This document shows, piece after piece, positions 18,000-26,993 of a stretch of DNA of 64,000 nucleotides; within the stretch, counting starts at the first letter, position 1, and each line of letters starts with the position of its first letter. The stretch is from Pararheinheimera marina (GTDB lineage Bacteria > Pseudomonadota > Gammaproteobacteria > Enterobacterales > Alteromonadaceae). A program made the translations under genes and the position numbers. The DNA is taken from assembly GCF_042654345.1 (NCBI RefSeq), contig NZ_JBHSGB010000015.1:37058-101057 (forward strand), given 5' to 3'. A model generated the notes under the pieces. It made no database searches, was not told the origin of the DNA, and saw only the letters and a list, made by a program, of their open reading frames with translations.

Positions 18000-20780
18000 A
18001 TGAACGCGCATTTACACCAAAACCGGCAACAATTTCCAAAGCGGACTGTGATTAGCCTGGCGGTTGGCCAGATCCTGCTTGGTTTGCTGAGCAGTCCGGT
18101 GCTGGCTCAATCTGCACCTGCAGCAGAACAAAAAGTCGAAGTGATTGCTGTGAAAGGCTCATACAGCAAGAGTCTGGAACGTGCTGTGGATATGAAGCAG
18201 CAGAATATTGGCTTCTCTGATTCGATTGTGGCGACCGATATTGCTGATTTCCCGGAGCAAAACCTGGCGGAAGCGCTGCAGCGTATGCCGGGTGTGACCA
18301 TTGAACGCAGCAAGGGCCTGGGCAGTAAAGTGAATGTCCGCTCTTTACCTTCTGAATTTACTCATGTGTCCATCAACAACCTGGCGACGGCGTCCGGCAG
18401 TGGTGGCCGTGACGTTGAGTTTGATATTTTCGCCTCTGAAATTATTCAAAGCGTCACAGTGCAAAAATCACCGACGGCCGCCGATGAAGAAGGTGGCATT
18501 GCTGGGTCTGTGTTAATTGGTACCGCCAAACCTTTTGACTTCAGCGAAGGCCAGCTGGTGCTGTCGGCTGAAGGCGCTCACAACTCTATTTCTGAAGAAG
18601 TGGACCCTAAGTTCTCGTTGATGGCCAGTGAAACCTTTGGCGACTGGGGCGCACTGGTGTCGTTTTCTAAAGCCGAACGTACCAATAGAACTGACTCCAA
18701 CTCGGGCATTAATTTCCGTCCTATGGGCCGCTTCCTGGAAGCCTCAGGTACGCGTTCTGCACAAGCGGCCGCCGTACTGGCGCGTGATGCAGGCATTATC
18801 GTGCAGGATCGCATGGATAAAGACGAAACCAGCCGTATTATTTTCCAGGACAAAGTTGGCGATCGCGCTTACTTAAATGAACAGGATAAATGGGGCGCCA
18901 CCGCGTCTGTGCAGTACAAGCCAAGCTCTGAATTCAGCCTGACGCTGGATGCCATGCTGGGCCGCTATGACAGCACCGAAGATGAATACGATGCGGCGGC
19001 CTATTCAGCGTCCAGCAAAAGTACGCTGGAGACCATTCACTCTTATGACGACACCACCCTGGCTGAATACGGCGTGGTGGTGTTAACGGACGTGTCTTAC
19101 ACCGCAACTCAGCATGAGTTTCTGAGCAAAGAACGTATTAACGAAACCGAATACAACCAGTACAGCGCAACGCTGGACTGGCAGCTCAATGGCTGGGACA
19201 TCAAAGGCCTGCTGGGTTATTCGGGCGCCGATAAAACGGCCGACTACAGCAACCTGAAACACGTCGCTTACGCACCTTCGCGTACCCGCTGGACTGCAAC
19301 GGGTGGCGAGACCATTCAGAGTGCGAACCCGGCCACCATCGATATGTACAATGCGCCAGACAAGTACCTGTTTGAAGCCTATGAGACGGAGTTGGAGCAG
19401 GTGTCGGATGATAAATACGCCGCGCAGCTGGATTTCAAGCGGGATATTGACTGGTCGGCTTTCAGCGCGCTGAGCTCAGTAGAGTTTGGGGCCCGTTACA
19501 CCGATAAGTCAAAAGAGCGTCAGTTTGGTGCCATTAAAATTCAGGGGCCATCCGCTGGTGATACCTCCTGGGTGAATAAACGCACATTGCAGGACAGCGA
19601 GCTGGGCTATATCACCGACATCGTGCCTGGTGGTGCTTACCGTCCTAAAGATTTGAACTGGATGCAGGTGTCAAATGACTATGCCCGCCGTACCTTCCGT
19701 TACGATGGCTTTTACACACCGTTCCAGGTCGACCAGTTCTACCGCGTCGATGAAACCGTGACTGCACTGTACGCCATGGCAAACTTCGATTTCGAACTGG
19801 CGTCTTTACCTGCCAAGCTGAATACCGGGGTGCGCGCCGTGGATACGGACGTCACGTCTTTTGGTTACCACCCAATTCAAAATGAAGATGGCAGCACAGG
19901 CTACACCAAAGATCCGGTGTCCAAAGACGGCAATTACAAAGATCTGTTGCCAAGCTTCAACCTGACCGTTGAGCTGGCAGACGGCGTGATTTGGCGCACT
20001 GCGGCCTCAGAAACTTTGATGCGTCCAGCCTTAACCGACATCGCCTACAAACGCAGTGTCAGCTGGAACGAATTCCGCTTTAAAGACGGTAACCCGGACC
20101 TGCAGCCGACCCAGGCCAAACAATGGGAAACCGGCGTTGAATGGTATATGGAAAACGGCGGTATTCTGGCCGCGTCCTATTTCTGGAAAAACATTGAAGG
20201 TGTAGTGCGTGAAGCGCTGACCGGCGTGGTTGAAAATGTCGAAAAGCGCAATGCCGACGGTTCGCTGGACGGTTACTACGATTTTGATGTCTACCAGCCG
20301 GTTAATGCCGATGGCTCTTACAAAGTGACAGGTCTGGAGCTGATTGCTCAATTGCCACTGGATGCGCTGAGCCCGGCGCTGGAAGGTTTTGGTATTAACA
20401 GCAACTACACCATGCTGGACAACTCACTGACAGGTTCGTCGACCCTAGGCATTCCAACACCACCGGAAGGCCTGGCAGACAAGACCTATAACTTTACGCT
20501 GTACTACGAAAACGACAGCTTTGACGCGCGTTTGTCCTACAACTACAAGGATAAATACGTCGAATATATTCACCTGAACATGTATCCGGTGTACCGTGAT
20601 GCTTATGGCCAGACGGATTTATCCATCAGCTACCAGCTGACGGACAATGTCCGTGTCAGTCTGAAGGGCATCAATATTACCGATGAAGAAACTTCAGGTT
20701 ACACGCTGACGCCGGCTTTCCCGGTGATGTACGAGTTCTCAGGCCGTCGTTACAGCCTGGGTTTAAGAGCCGATTTTTAA
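18000..20780 (+). CDS. TonB-dependent outer-membrane receptor
   Basis: Outer-membrane active transporter (926 aa). A signal peptide ending PVLAQSAPA leads into a plug domain (NLAEALQRMPGVTIERSKG, VNVRSLPSEFTHVSINN, EIIQSVTVQKSPTAADEEGGIAG) and a 22-strand barrel ending in aromatic F (LGLRADF). The plug resembles the TIGR01782 group of marine and Xanthomonas-type receptors, often for carbohydrates. The ATG at 18000 is chosen over 17976 because GAAGGGAA precedes it. The next gene is a secreted phosphoesterase, suggesting a phosphorylated ligand (inference). Confidence 0.93.
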   Translation: MNAHLHQNRQQFPKRTVISLAVGQILLGLLSSPVLAQSAPAAEQKVEVIAVKGSYSKSLERAVDMKQQNIGFSDSIVATDIADFPEQNLAEALQRMPGVTIERSKGLGSKVNVRSLPSEFTHVSINNLATASGSGGRDVEFDIFASEIIQSVTVQKSPTAADEEGGIAGSVLIGTAKPFDFSEGQLVLSAEGAHNSISEEVDPKFSLMASETFGDWGALVSFSKAERTNRTDSNSGINFRPMGRFLEASGTRSAQAAAVLARDAGIIVQDRMDKDETSRIIFQDKVGDRAYLNEQDKWGATASVQYKPSSEFSLTLDAMLGRYDSTEDEYDAAAYSASSKSTLETIHSYDDTTLAEYGVVVLTDVSYTATQHEFLSKERINETEYNQYSATLDWQLNGWDIKGLLGYSGADKTADYSNLKHVAYAPSRTRWTATGGETIQSANPATIDMYNAPDKYLFEAYETELEQVSDDKYAAQLDFKRDIDWSAFSALSSVEFGARYTDKSKERQFGAIKIQGPSAGDTSWVNKRTLQDSELGYITDIVPGGAYRPKDLNWMQVSNDYARRTFRYDGFYTPFQVDQFYRVDETVTALYAMANFDFELASLPAKLNTGVRAVDTDVTSFGYHPIQNEDGSTGYTKDPVSKDGNYKDLLPSFNLTVELADGVIWRTAASETLMRPALTDIAYKRSVSWNEFRFKDGNPDLQPTQAKQWETGVEWYMENGGILAASYFWKNIEGVVREALTGVVENVEKRNADGSLDGYYDFDVYQPVNADGSYKVTGLELIAQLPLDALSPALEGFGINSNYTMLDNSLTGSSTLGIPTPPEGLADKTYNFTLYYENDSFDARLSYNYKDKYVEYIHLNMYPVYRDAYGQTDLSISYQLTDNVRVSLKGINITDEETSGYTLTPAFPVMYEFSGRRYSLGLRADF

Positions 20781-20794
20781 GCTCGTTATGCACT

Positions 20795-20842
20795 AGAGCA
20801 CCTATCAGTGCTCTGGGCCACAGCACTGCTGTGGCCTTTTTA
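20795..20842 (+). terminator. Tandem hairpin terminator after the TonB receptor
   Basis: Two stems in a row: AGAGCAC / GTGCTCT (20795-20814), then GGCCACAG / CTGTGGCC (20816-20836) followed by TTTTTA. The phosphoesterase that follows therefore may have its own promoter or rely on readthrough. Confidence 0.85.
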
Positions 20843-20860
20843 TTTGAGGGACAGGATCCA

Positions 20861-22864
20861 ATGACGTTCTCTGGTTCTTTTCGTTTAAGTGCTCTGGCGC
20901 TGATGCTGACCGCCAGCCTGACCAGCTTCAGCAGTGCCGCCAATACTGTATCTACGCAGCAGCCACTGCAGGTTGCCTTTATGCCAGATGCGCATTTTCA
21001 CGATGTGTACGCCAAATTCACCGACCACAGCTTTCGCGGGATCCAGGATGAGCAGAGCGGCCAGTTCGCCACTATCCGCACCATGGCTGCGCAGCTGCAT
21101 TCGACCCGGCTATTTAACGAAAACTACTTTGCGCTGAAAGCGGCACTTGATGATGCCGCCCGACGTCAGGTCAAGCTGGTGGTGTTGCCGGGAGACTTTA
21201 GTGATGACGGTCAGCCGGTGCATTTGCGTGGCCTGAAGCAACTGTTGCAGCAGTACGAACAGCAGCATGGCATGAAGTTTTTCCTGACACTGGGCAATCA
21301 TGATCCAGTGCGGCCTTTTGCCAGTGCTGGAGGTAAAGATGATTTTCTCGGCAGTGACGCCAGGCCGCAGCCGATTTACAGCCCGGATTCTGCAGAGTGT
21401 CAGTCTGCCAGTAAACCGGCACGACTGATCTGTTCGGCGGAACTGGGTCATCTGGGCTACAGCGGTGTGCTGGAGCTGCTGGGCAACTATGGGTTTTACC
21501 CGTCCAGCTCGGATCTGTATTGGGAGAGCCCTTACAGCCAGGGTGACCAGCAGCCTTATCAATACAGCACCGCCAAAACCCAGAGTGCATTGCAACACCG
21601 TCAGTACCAGGTTTGTGCCAACCAAAGTAGTGCTAATCAACGCAGTGATGCATCAGTCTGTGAGCTTGTGCCGGATGCCAGTTACCTGGTGGAGCCTGTG
21701 CCTGGCCTTTGGCTACTGGCAATTGACGCCAATATCTACACCCCCAGTCTGAAAGACGGCACCTTGGTGTATGCGGGCTCAGGCAATGCCGGGTACAACG
21801 AGTTGCTCAGCTATAAGCCGCAGTTAGTGCCGTGGATCCGCTCCGTGGTCAGTCGCGCCAAAGCGCAAGGCAAAACGCTGCTGAGCTTCAGTCATTTCCC
21901 GATGGCAGAGTTTTATCAGGGCCAAAGTGCGGCTATCGAACAGTTGTTCGGTGAGGCCAAAGGCCAGTTAAGCCGGGTGCCGCTGGCGCCAACCAGTGCC
22001 TTGTTGGCCGACACCGGGTTACGACTGCATGTGGCTGGTCATATGCATTTAAACAACACGGCGGCGGTGCCCGCCAAAGACGGTGGCCAGCTGGTGAATA
22101 TTCAGGCGCCGTCATTAGCGGCTTATGTGCCGGCCTATAAACTGCTGACACTGGCAGGCGCAGGTAAAGCGCAGGTGGATACTATAGTGCTGCAGCAGGT
22201 GCCAGACTTTTCGGCGTTGTTTGGTTTTTATCAGCGCGAATGGCAGCAACTGAAGCAGCATGGCGAACCGCTGTGGGATATCGGACTGTTACAGGCCAAG
22301 AACTACCGTGACTTTACCAAAGGCCATTTGCAGGAATTAACCCGGCTGCGCTTTTTGCCACAGGACTGGCCAGAGCAACTCAGAACCTTATTGCTGCAAC
22401 TGAATGCTGGCCAAATGCTGCTGTTGGCGTCAGAGCCCGGCGAGCTCAGTCTGGCAGACTACCTGAACAATCCTGCGACCTTAACCGCGTTATTGCAACA
22501 ACCGGCGTATCAGGCACGGGCCAGGCTGTTGCAGCAACAAGCCAGTGCAGCAGGGCAAGACTGGGCCGAACTCAGCCAGATCTCCGGTTTTGAGGTGGCG
22601 GTAGATTTTTACCGGCTGCAAAATGCCGGCGATCTGGCGATTGCCGATATTGGTGAGCGTCGTCTGGCGCGGTACCGCTGGCTGGCTGAACAATTGGGGG
22701 CTGCCCCGACGGTGGTCAGCCGCGACTGGCAACAGCTTAGCCTGCAACACTACAGTCAGCAGCATTTTGCCTTGTTGTTTGCCATTTTAAATGGCTTTCA
22801 GCACGGCTTGCCCAATCGCCACTTCAGCGTAGATTTGCAAAGCGGCGCTTTGCTGAAGGACTAG
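20861..22864 (+). CDS. Secreted calcineurin-like metallophosphoesterase
   Basis: Exported 667-aa protein with signal peptide (LSALALMLTASLTSFSSA). Metallophosphoesterase motifs appear in order: PDAHFHD, GDFSDDGQ, GNHDP, SHFPM and GHMH, giving the two-metal site. A long C-terminal helical extension of about 200 residues has no motif I recognise. ATG 20861 follows GAGGGACAGGA; upstream in-frame codons fall in the terminator hairpin. Just downstream of a TonB receptor, it may release phosphate from that receptor's ligand (inference). Confidence 0.9.
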   Translation: MTFSGSFRLSALALMLTASLTSFSSAANTVSTQQPLQVAFMPDAHFHDVYAKFTDHSFRGIQDEQSGQFATIRTMAAQLHSTRLFNENYFALKAALDDAARRQVKLVVLPGDFSDDGQPVHLRGLKQLLQQYEQQHGMKFFLTLGNHDPVRPFASAGGKDDFLGSDARPQPIYSPDSAECQSASKPARLICSAELGHLGYSGVLELLGNYGFYPSSSDLYWESPYSQGDQQPYQYSTAKTQSALQHRQYQVCANQSSANQRSDASVCELVPDASYLVEPVPGLWLLAIDANIYTPSLKDGTLVYAGSGNAGYNELLSYKPQLVPWIRSVVSRAKAQGKTLLSFSHFPMAEFYQGQSAAIEQLFGEAKGQLSRVPLAPTSALLADTGLRLHVAGHMHLNNTAAVPAKDGGQLVNIQAPSLAAYVPAYKLLTLAGAGKAQVDTIVLQQVPDFSALFGFYQREWQQLKQHGEPLWDIGLLQAKNYRDFTKGHLQELTRLRFLPQDWPEQLRTLLLQLNAGQMLLLASEPGELSLADYLNNPATLTALLQQPAYQARARLLQQQASAAGQDWAELSQISGFEVAVDFYRLQNAGDLAIADIGERRLARYRWLAEQLGAAPTVVSRDWQQLSLQHYSQQHFALLFAILNGFQHGLPNRHFSVDLQSGALLKD

Positions 22865-22871
22865 ACTGCAA

Positions 22872-22893
22872 GGGCAGGGGGTGCTCCCTGCCC
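22872..22893 (+). terminator. Hairpin after metallophosphoesterase
   Basis: GGGCAGGG / CCCTGCCC stem with a 6-nt loop and no T-run. Confidence 0.5.
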
Positions 22894-22919
22894 ACAGCAA
22901 CTGACCAAAGGAGGCCGCC

Positions 22920-23207
22920 GTGAGCCAAAACATCAACCCAGCTATTCTCGCCTGCGATCTGCACGACCATATTGAAATTATCTGTATGCGCCGCTACCCG
23001 GTAGAGCTGCATCTGCTGGACGGCACTGTGCTGACCGGCATTGCAGCCGACACCCGCAGCAGCGGCGGGCAAGAGTTCCTTCAGCTGGAATCGCAGGGGC
23101 AGCTACAACAAATCCCACTGCTGCAGATTGAACGCATCCACATACTTGATAACCAGGCTCCATTACAGGATATCTGGTTGCAGCAGGGCGGCAGCTGCGC
23201 TTTGTAG
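22920..23207 (+). CDS. rof: Rho-binding antiterminator
   Basis: 95-aa Sm-like-fold protein of the Rof/YaeO family, which binds Rho and inhibits Rho-dependent termination. The pattern ACDLHDHIEIICMRRYPVEL, then LLDGTVLTGIAADT and FLQLES, follows Rof; E. coli Rof has the matching CDDYDNLELAC start. The GTG start is preceded by an ideal AAAGGAGG ribosome-binding site. Single gene. Confidence 0.85.
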   Translation: MSQNINPAILACDLHDHIEIICMRRYPVELHLLDGTVLTGIAADTRSSGGQEFLQLESQGQLQQIPLLQIERIHILDNQAPLQDIWLQQGGSCAL

Positions 23208-23299
23208 CGCCTGTGGCCACAAAGCACACTAAGGCAGCTACCGGTCCACATTGCCCTTTGCTACAGTGGCGACTCATGTGACTTCTCAGGAAACTATCA

Positions 23300-23740
23300 A
23301 TGAAATTAACCCTATGGGCGCTACTGCTTGCGGTGGTGTTACTGCAAGGCTGTGGCAAAACGCCGGATGATCAACAGATGCAGCAACTGCTTGAGCAGCG
23401 TTTTTTCGGGCCAGTGCCCAAAGAGTGGATTGCGGTCAGCCAGGTACAGGTGCTGAAGGTAACGGACCTGGATGAGCAAACTAAAGAAGTGGAAGTCAGT
23501 TATCTGGTGGAGCAGTTGCTGGATCAGCAGGGGCTGGAACAGGATTTAACCAGCCGTTTTAAACTGGATGAGTCGCTAAAAAATGCCGCGCAAGGCCAGC
23601 AGCAGCTGGCGCAAATGCAGCAGTTCAGCATAGAAATTGGCGAAACCCGCTATGGCGAACGGCTGAAAAAAGTGGCCCGATACCAGTTACAGCTGGACCC
23701 GGCCAGCAAGCAGTGGCAGATTAGTCAGTACCTGCCGTAG
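23300..23740 (+). CDS. Lipoprotein of unknown function
   Basis: 146-aa predicted lipoprotein: MKLTLWALLLAVVLLQGC has a lipobox (LLQGC) with cysteine at residue 18. The mature part is Gln-rich, includes a strand-rich LKVTDLDEQTKEVEVSYLVE segment, and ends in an amphipathic region. I do not recognise the family. Confidence 0.78.
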   Translation: MKLTLWALLLAVVLLQGCGKTPDDQQMQQLLEQRFFGPVPKEWIAVSQVQVLKVTDLDEQTKEVEVSYLVEQLLDQQGLEQDLTSRFKLDESLKNAAQGQQQLAQMQQFSIEIGETRYGERLKKVARYQLQLDPASKQWQISQYLP

Positions 23741-23806
23741 AGCAGTCTGCCATAACGGCATATCGATAATTTCACATCGACCACTTCATTTCGACAAGGG
23801 GATCCT

Positions 23807-24868
23807 ATGCAGCATTTTTTTGTGAAGAATCAACGTAGCGCCGCTCAGATTTTACGCCACTGGTTGGTGCTGCCCGCTATGCTGGCGTTGCTAAGCCTGA
23901 GCGGCACCGCGCTGGCACAAGAAGTTGTCACCCTGGCCAAAGACAAAGTCTGGACCAAGGCCGGTCAGACCGAGCTGAAACTGGATATTTATAAAGCGGT
24001 CAGTACCCAAGACAAAGCACCAGTGCTGATTATTTACCACGGCGGTGGCTGGCTGGTGAACACCAAAAGCATTATGGATTCCACCGCCCAGTACCTGGCT
24101 GGTCACAGCGGATTACTGGTGGTGAACACCGATTACCGTTTGCTGAGCGCCGATGGCAACAGCACCACCATGAATCAGACTGTCGAAGATGCCTTAGGGG
24201 CTGTGGCCTGGGTGAAGCAGCATATTGCTGAGTACGGCGGCGACCCGTCCCGTATTGCAGTGACAGGTGATAGTGCAGGTGGTCATCTGGCGGCGATGGT
24301 GGTGCTTTCTGCCGACAAGTTGTCGCAGCAGGGCTTCAGCAAAGGTCCTACCGGCTATAAACCAAGCTACATTCCTGATGGAAAAACGGCGGAGCAGCTG
24401 GATGTAACAGTGCAGGCTGCGGTGATTAGCTACGGAGCGCTGGATTTAAGCTCGCCAGGTTTTGCCAACTTTGAAACCGCCGAAAATTGCTTTTGGAAAT
24501 GGGGCAACGCGGAACCTCGTGGCATTTTTGGTCCTGCCATCAGCCGGGCGAAAAACCCGGAGTACTACGCCGCTTTGTCACCCGTCAGCCTGATCCCAGA
24601 CGCCAAAGTACGCCAGCTGCCTGCGCAGTTTGTCCATGTCGGCAGCAAAGACCAGCTGACCACGCCTGAGCTTGCCAGCAGTTATGTCGACAAACTGCAC
24701 GCTGCCGGCCAGCAAGCTGAGCTGAAGATTTACCCGGGTTACAATCATGCGTACCTCGACAATGGTTGTAACGAGTTCCTTGGCCATTGTTTTGACCGCG
24801 ATGCGCCTGTGGTTCTGAACGACATGATTGCCTTTTTGCAACGTGAATTGGCCGTTAAACCTCAGTAG
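23807..24868 (+). CDS. Secreted alpha/beta-hydrolase (esterase/lipase)
   Basis: 353-aa hydrolase of the hormone-sensitive-lipase-like group. After a signal peptide ending GTALAQ come the oxyanion motif YHGGGW, the nucleophile elbow GDSAGG, and C-terminal Asp/His regions (HVGSKDQLTTP and YPGYNHAYLD). A ribosome-binding site, CAAGGGGAT, precedes ATG 23807. The natural ester is unknown; BD-FAE-type carbohydrate esterases are an alternative. Confidence 0.88.
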   Translation: MQHFFVKNQRSAAQILRHWLVLPAMLALLSLSGTALAQEVVTLAKDKVWTKAGQTELKLDIYKAVSTQDKAPVLIIYHGGGWLVNTKSIMDSTAQYLAGHSGLLVVNTDYRLLSADGNSTTMNQTVEDALGAVAWVKQHIAEYGGDPSRIAVTGDSAGGHLAAMVVLSADKLSQQGFSKGPTGYKPSYIPDGKTAEQLDVTVQAAVISYGALDLSSPGFANFETAENCFWKWGNAEPRGIFGPAISRAKNPEYYAALSPVSLIPDAKVRQLPAQFVHVGSKDQLTTPELASSYVDKLHAAGQQAELKIYPGYNHAYLDNGCNEFLGHCFDRDAPVVLNDMIAFLQRELAVKPQ

Positions 24869-24891
24869 CGCGACGACGGTGGGCGGGTCGC

Positions 24892-26040
24892 TCAGACCCG
24901 CACTTTGGTTGATAATAGCGTCGCCAGTGCTATCAAGGCGGCAATGCAGTATAAAGCCACAGGCAGGGTAAAGTACTGAGCCAGCGCGCCAACACTGGCA
25001 GGCCCGGCCAATACGCCGATATAGCCCAGGGTGGTGACTGCCGGTACAGCAATGGCTTGCGGCATCACGGTTTGTTTACCCGTAGCAGAGAACATCACCG
25101 GCACAATATTGGCACAGCCAAGACCAACCAGGGCATAGCCCAGCAGCGCCACAGGTATTGAGCTGGTGCTGATTGCCAGCACCAGACCTGCACTTGCGAC
25201 CAGCCCACCCACAGTCATCACCAGGCGCGCACCCAAATGAGAAATCAGCCAGTCACCGGTTAAGCGGCCAAAGGTCATGGTAACAGAGAAGCAGAACAAA
25301 CCAAGCGCCGCACTGCTTTGCGCCAGACCGCGGTATTCGGTGAGGTAAACGCCGCTCCAGTCCAGCACTGTGCCTTCGGCCAGGAACAACGAGAAGCAAA
25401 TCAGACCAATCAGCAGCACAGTGCCTTTAGGCCAGGCAAAAGAGCGGCCTTCTTTTGGGTTGGCATAGGGCAGCAGGCCCCGATGGTTGGCCAGCAGTAA
25501 CAGAATGATCAGCACGGTGAAATTGACGCAGGCGATAAAGGCATTCAGTCCCAGCGATAATTGCAGTGCCATTAAGCCTGCGCCTGCAATACCGCCCAGA
25601 CTATAAAAACCATGAAAGCCAGACATCAGCGCCTTGTCGGCTTGTTTTTCCACCAAAATAGCCTGCACGTTCATCACACAATCTGTGGCGCCAATGCCGA
25701 TACCAAAACCTATCAGCAGCACGGCTAGCAGCCAGACTGAGCTGACTAACGGGATCAACGGCAGCAGCAGCGCAAACAGGGCGGTGCTGGCTAAAAGCAG
25801 AGTTTTACAGCCATAACGGCTGCTCAGTGCACCAGCGCCAGGCATAGACGCCAGCGCGCCAATCCCGAGGCACAACAGCAACAGGCCTAAGGTGCCTTCG
25901 CTGACCGCGGTATTGGCTTTGACTAACGGAATAATGGCGGCCCAGGCGGCGGTGGCAAAGCCTGAGCAGAAGAACAAAATACGGGTGGCCAGTACAGTGC
26001 GCTGTTGCTGGTCGTGAGCTGGAGTTGGAACTATCTGCAT
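24892..26040 (-). CDS. MFS transporter, YbjJ-like
   Basis: 382-aa major facilitator with about 12 membrane helices. Residues such as GFHGFYSLGGIAGAG and GIGATDCVMNVQAILVE resemble the YbjJ-like branch. It follows the inositol-phosphatase-family gene on the same strand after 53 bp, so the two are probably co-transcribed from the divergent promoter shared with the DeoR regulator. The substrate is probably a small sugar or polyol (inference). Confidence 0.88.
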   Translation of the reverse strand: MQIVPTPAHDQQQRTVLATRILFFCSGFATAAWAAIIPLVKANTAVSEGTLGLLLLCLGIGALASMPGAGALSSRYGCKTLLLASTALFALLLPLIPLVSSVWLLAVLLIGFGIGIGATDCVMNVQAILVEKQADKALMSGFHGFYSLGGIAGAGLMALQLSLGLNAFIACVNFTVLIILLLLANHRGLLPYANPKEGRSFAWPKGTVLLIGLICFSLFLAEGTVLDWSGVYLTEYRGLAQSSAALGLFCFSVTMTFGRLTGDWLISHLGARLVMTVGGLVASAGLVLAISTSSIPVALLGYALVGLGCANIVPVMFSATGKQTVMPQAIAVPAVTTLGYIGVLAGPASVGALAQYFTLPVALYCIAALIALATLLSTKVRV

Positions 26041-26093
26041 AAAAGGTCCTGTTTAATCAATGTAAATCGAGCACAAAGCTGCATAACGAGACG

Positions 26094-26897
26094 TTACTGA
26101 GCATGACCCTGGTTGAGCACCGCCAGCACTTTGGCATGAAGTGTGGCATTTGCCGATGCAACAATGCAGCCACCAGACTCAGGTCTGCTGCCATCCAGGC
26201 AGGTGACAACACCACCGGCGTTTTTAATAATGGGAATAAAGGCAGCTATATCATAAGGTTGCAACGCATATTCAAGGCAAATGTCAATATGCCCTGCGGC
26301 CAGCATGGCCATGGCATAACATTCACCGCCGTAGCGTGTCATCAATACCTGTTCATTCAACTGGTCAAACTGGACCTGCGGGTGGCGCTTGATGGGTTCT
26401 GGCGAGGTGGTGTGTAAAATGGCGTTGGCCAGTTCTGTCACCTTGCTGCTTTGCAGGGTTTTGTCTCCTTGCGGTCCTTGATAAAAGGAACGTTCACCAT
26501 CAGACCAGAACCGTTCTCCGGTCAGTGGCTGCGCCATCAAACCCAGCTGGGCACGGCCTTGATAATAGAGTCCAATCAATGTGCCCCACACCGGCAGGCC
26601 ACATAAAAATGGTCTGGTGCCGTCGACCGGGTCCAGTACCCATTGCCAGGGGCCTGTGCCTGTAATACCAAACTCTTCACCGTGGATCTGATGCTCGGGG
26701 AACTGCTCTGCAATCAGTTGCCTCATGCTCAGTTCTGCTTGCCTGTCAGCCTCTGTTACCGGGTCAAAGCGAAAACCATCTTTGGGTTTGCTTGCAATCT
26801 GTAGGTTAGCCTTTTGACGAAAGCGGCTCATGGTTTGGTGTTCGGCGCAGTCGGCTAGCTGATGCAGGAAATGGGGGGCCACTGGGGATGATGTCAT
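26094..26897 (-). CDS. Inositol-monophosphatase-family phosphatase (HisN-like)
   Basis: 267-aa Mg-dependent sugar-phosphate phosphatase. Metal and substrate motifs are present: DPVTEADR near residue 46, GEEFG, DPVDGTRPF and the C-terminal YDIAAFIPIIKNAGG. The long GTRPF variant and overall length resemble histidinol-phosphatase HisN, but no his genes are nearby and the neighbours are a transporter and a DeoR regulator, so a sugar-phosphate role fits better. GTG 26900 and ATG 26897 are adjacent; both are served by GGAG. Confidence 0.85.
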   Translation of the reverse strand: MTSSPVAPHFLHQLADCAEHQTMSRFRQKANLQIASKPKDGFRFDPVTEADRQAELSMRQLIAEQFPEHQIHGEEFGITGTGPWQWVLDPVDGTRPFLCGLPVWGTLIGLYYQGRAQLGLMAQPLTGERFWSDGERSFYQGPQGDKTLQSSKVTELANAILHTTSPEPIKRHPQVQFDQLNEQVLMTRYGGECYAMAMLAAGHIDICLEYALQPYDIAAFIPIIKNAGGVVTCLDGSRPESGGCIVASANATLHAKVLAVLNQGHAQ

Positions 26898-26959
26898 CAC
26901 TGGATGCTCCTCGTTGGTCAGATAAGTTGCTGCACATCACACTGGCTGTTATGCTTCTT

Positions 26960-26993
26960 TGCACGATTAAGATGCTTTGTGCTCGATTATGAT
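26960..26993. promoter_or_regulatory. DeoR-type operator pair between divergent genes
   Basis: Two direct 14-bp repeats, TGCACGATTAAGAT (26960-26973) and TGCTCGATTATGAT (26980-26993), match at 12 of 14 positions with a period of exactly 20 bp, about two helical turns. They lie in the divergent region, and the second runs into the deoR start codon. TTATGCTTC also recurs at 26949 and 26997. Confidence 0.55.

Noticed and set aside
21110..21640. 176-codon reverse ORF in the metallophosphoesterase
   Set aside because: Covers the catalytic motifs of the forward gene and shows no family features.
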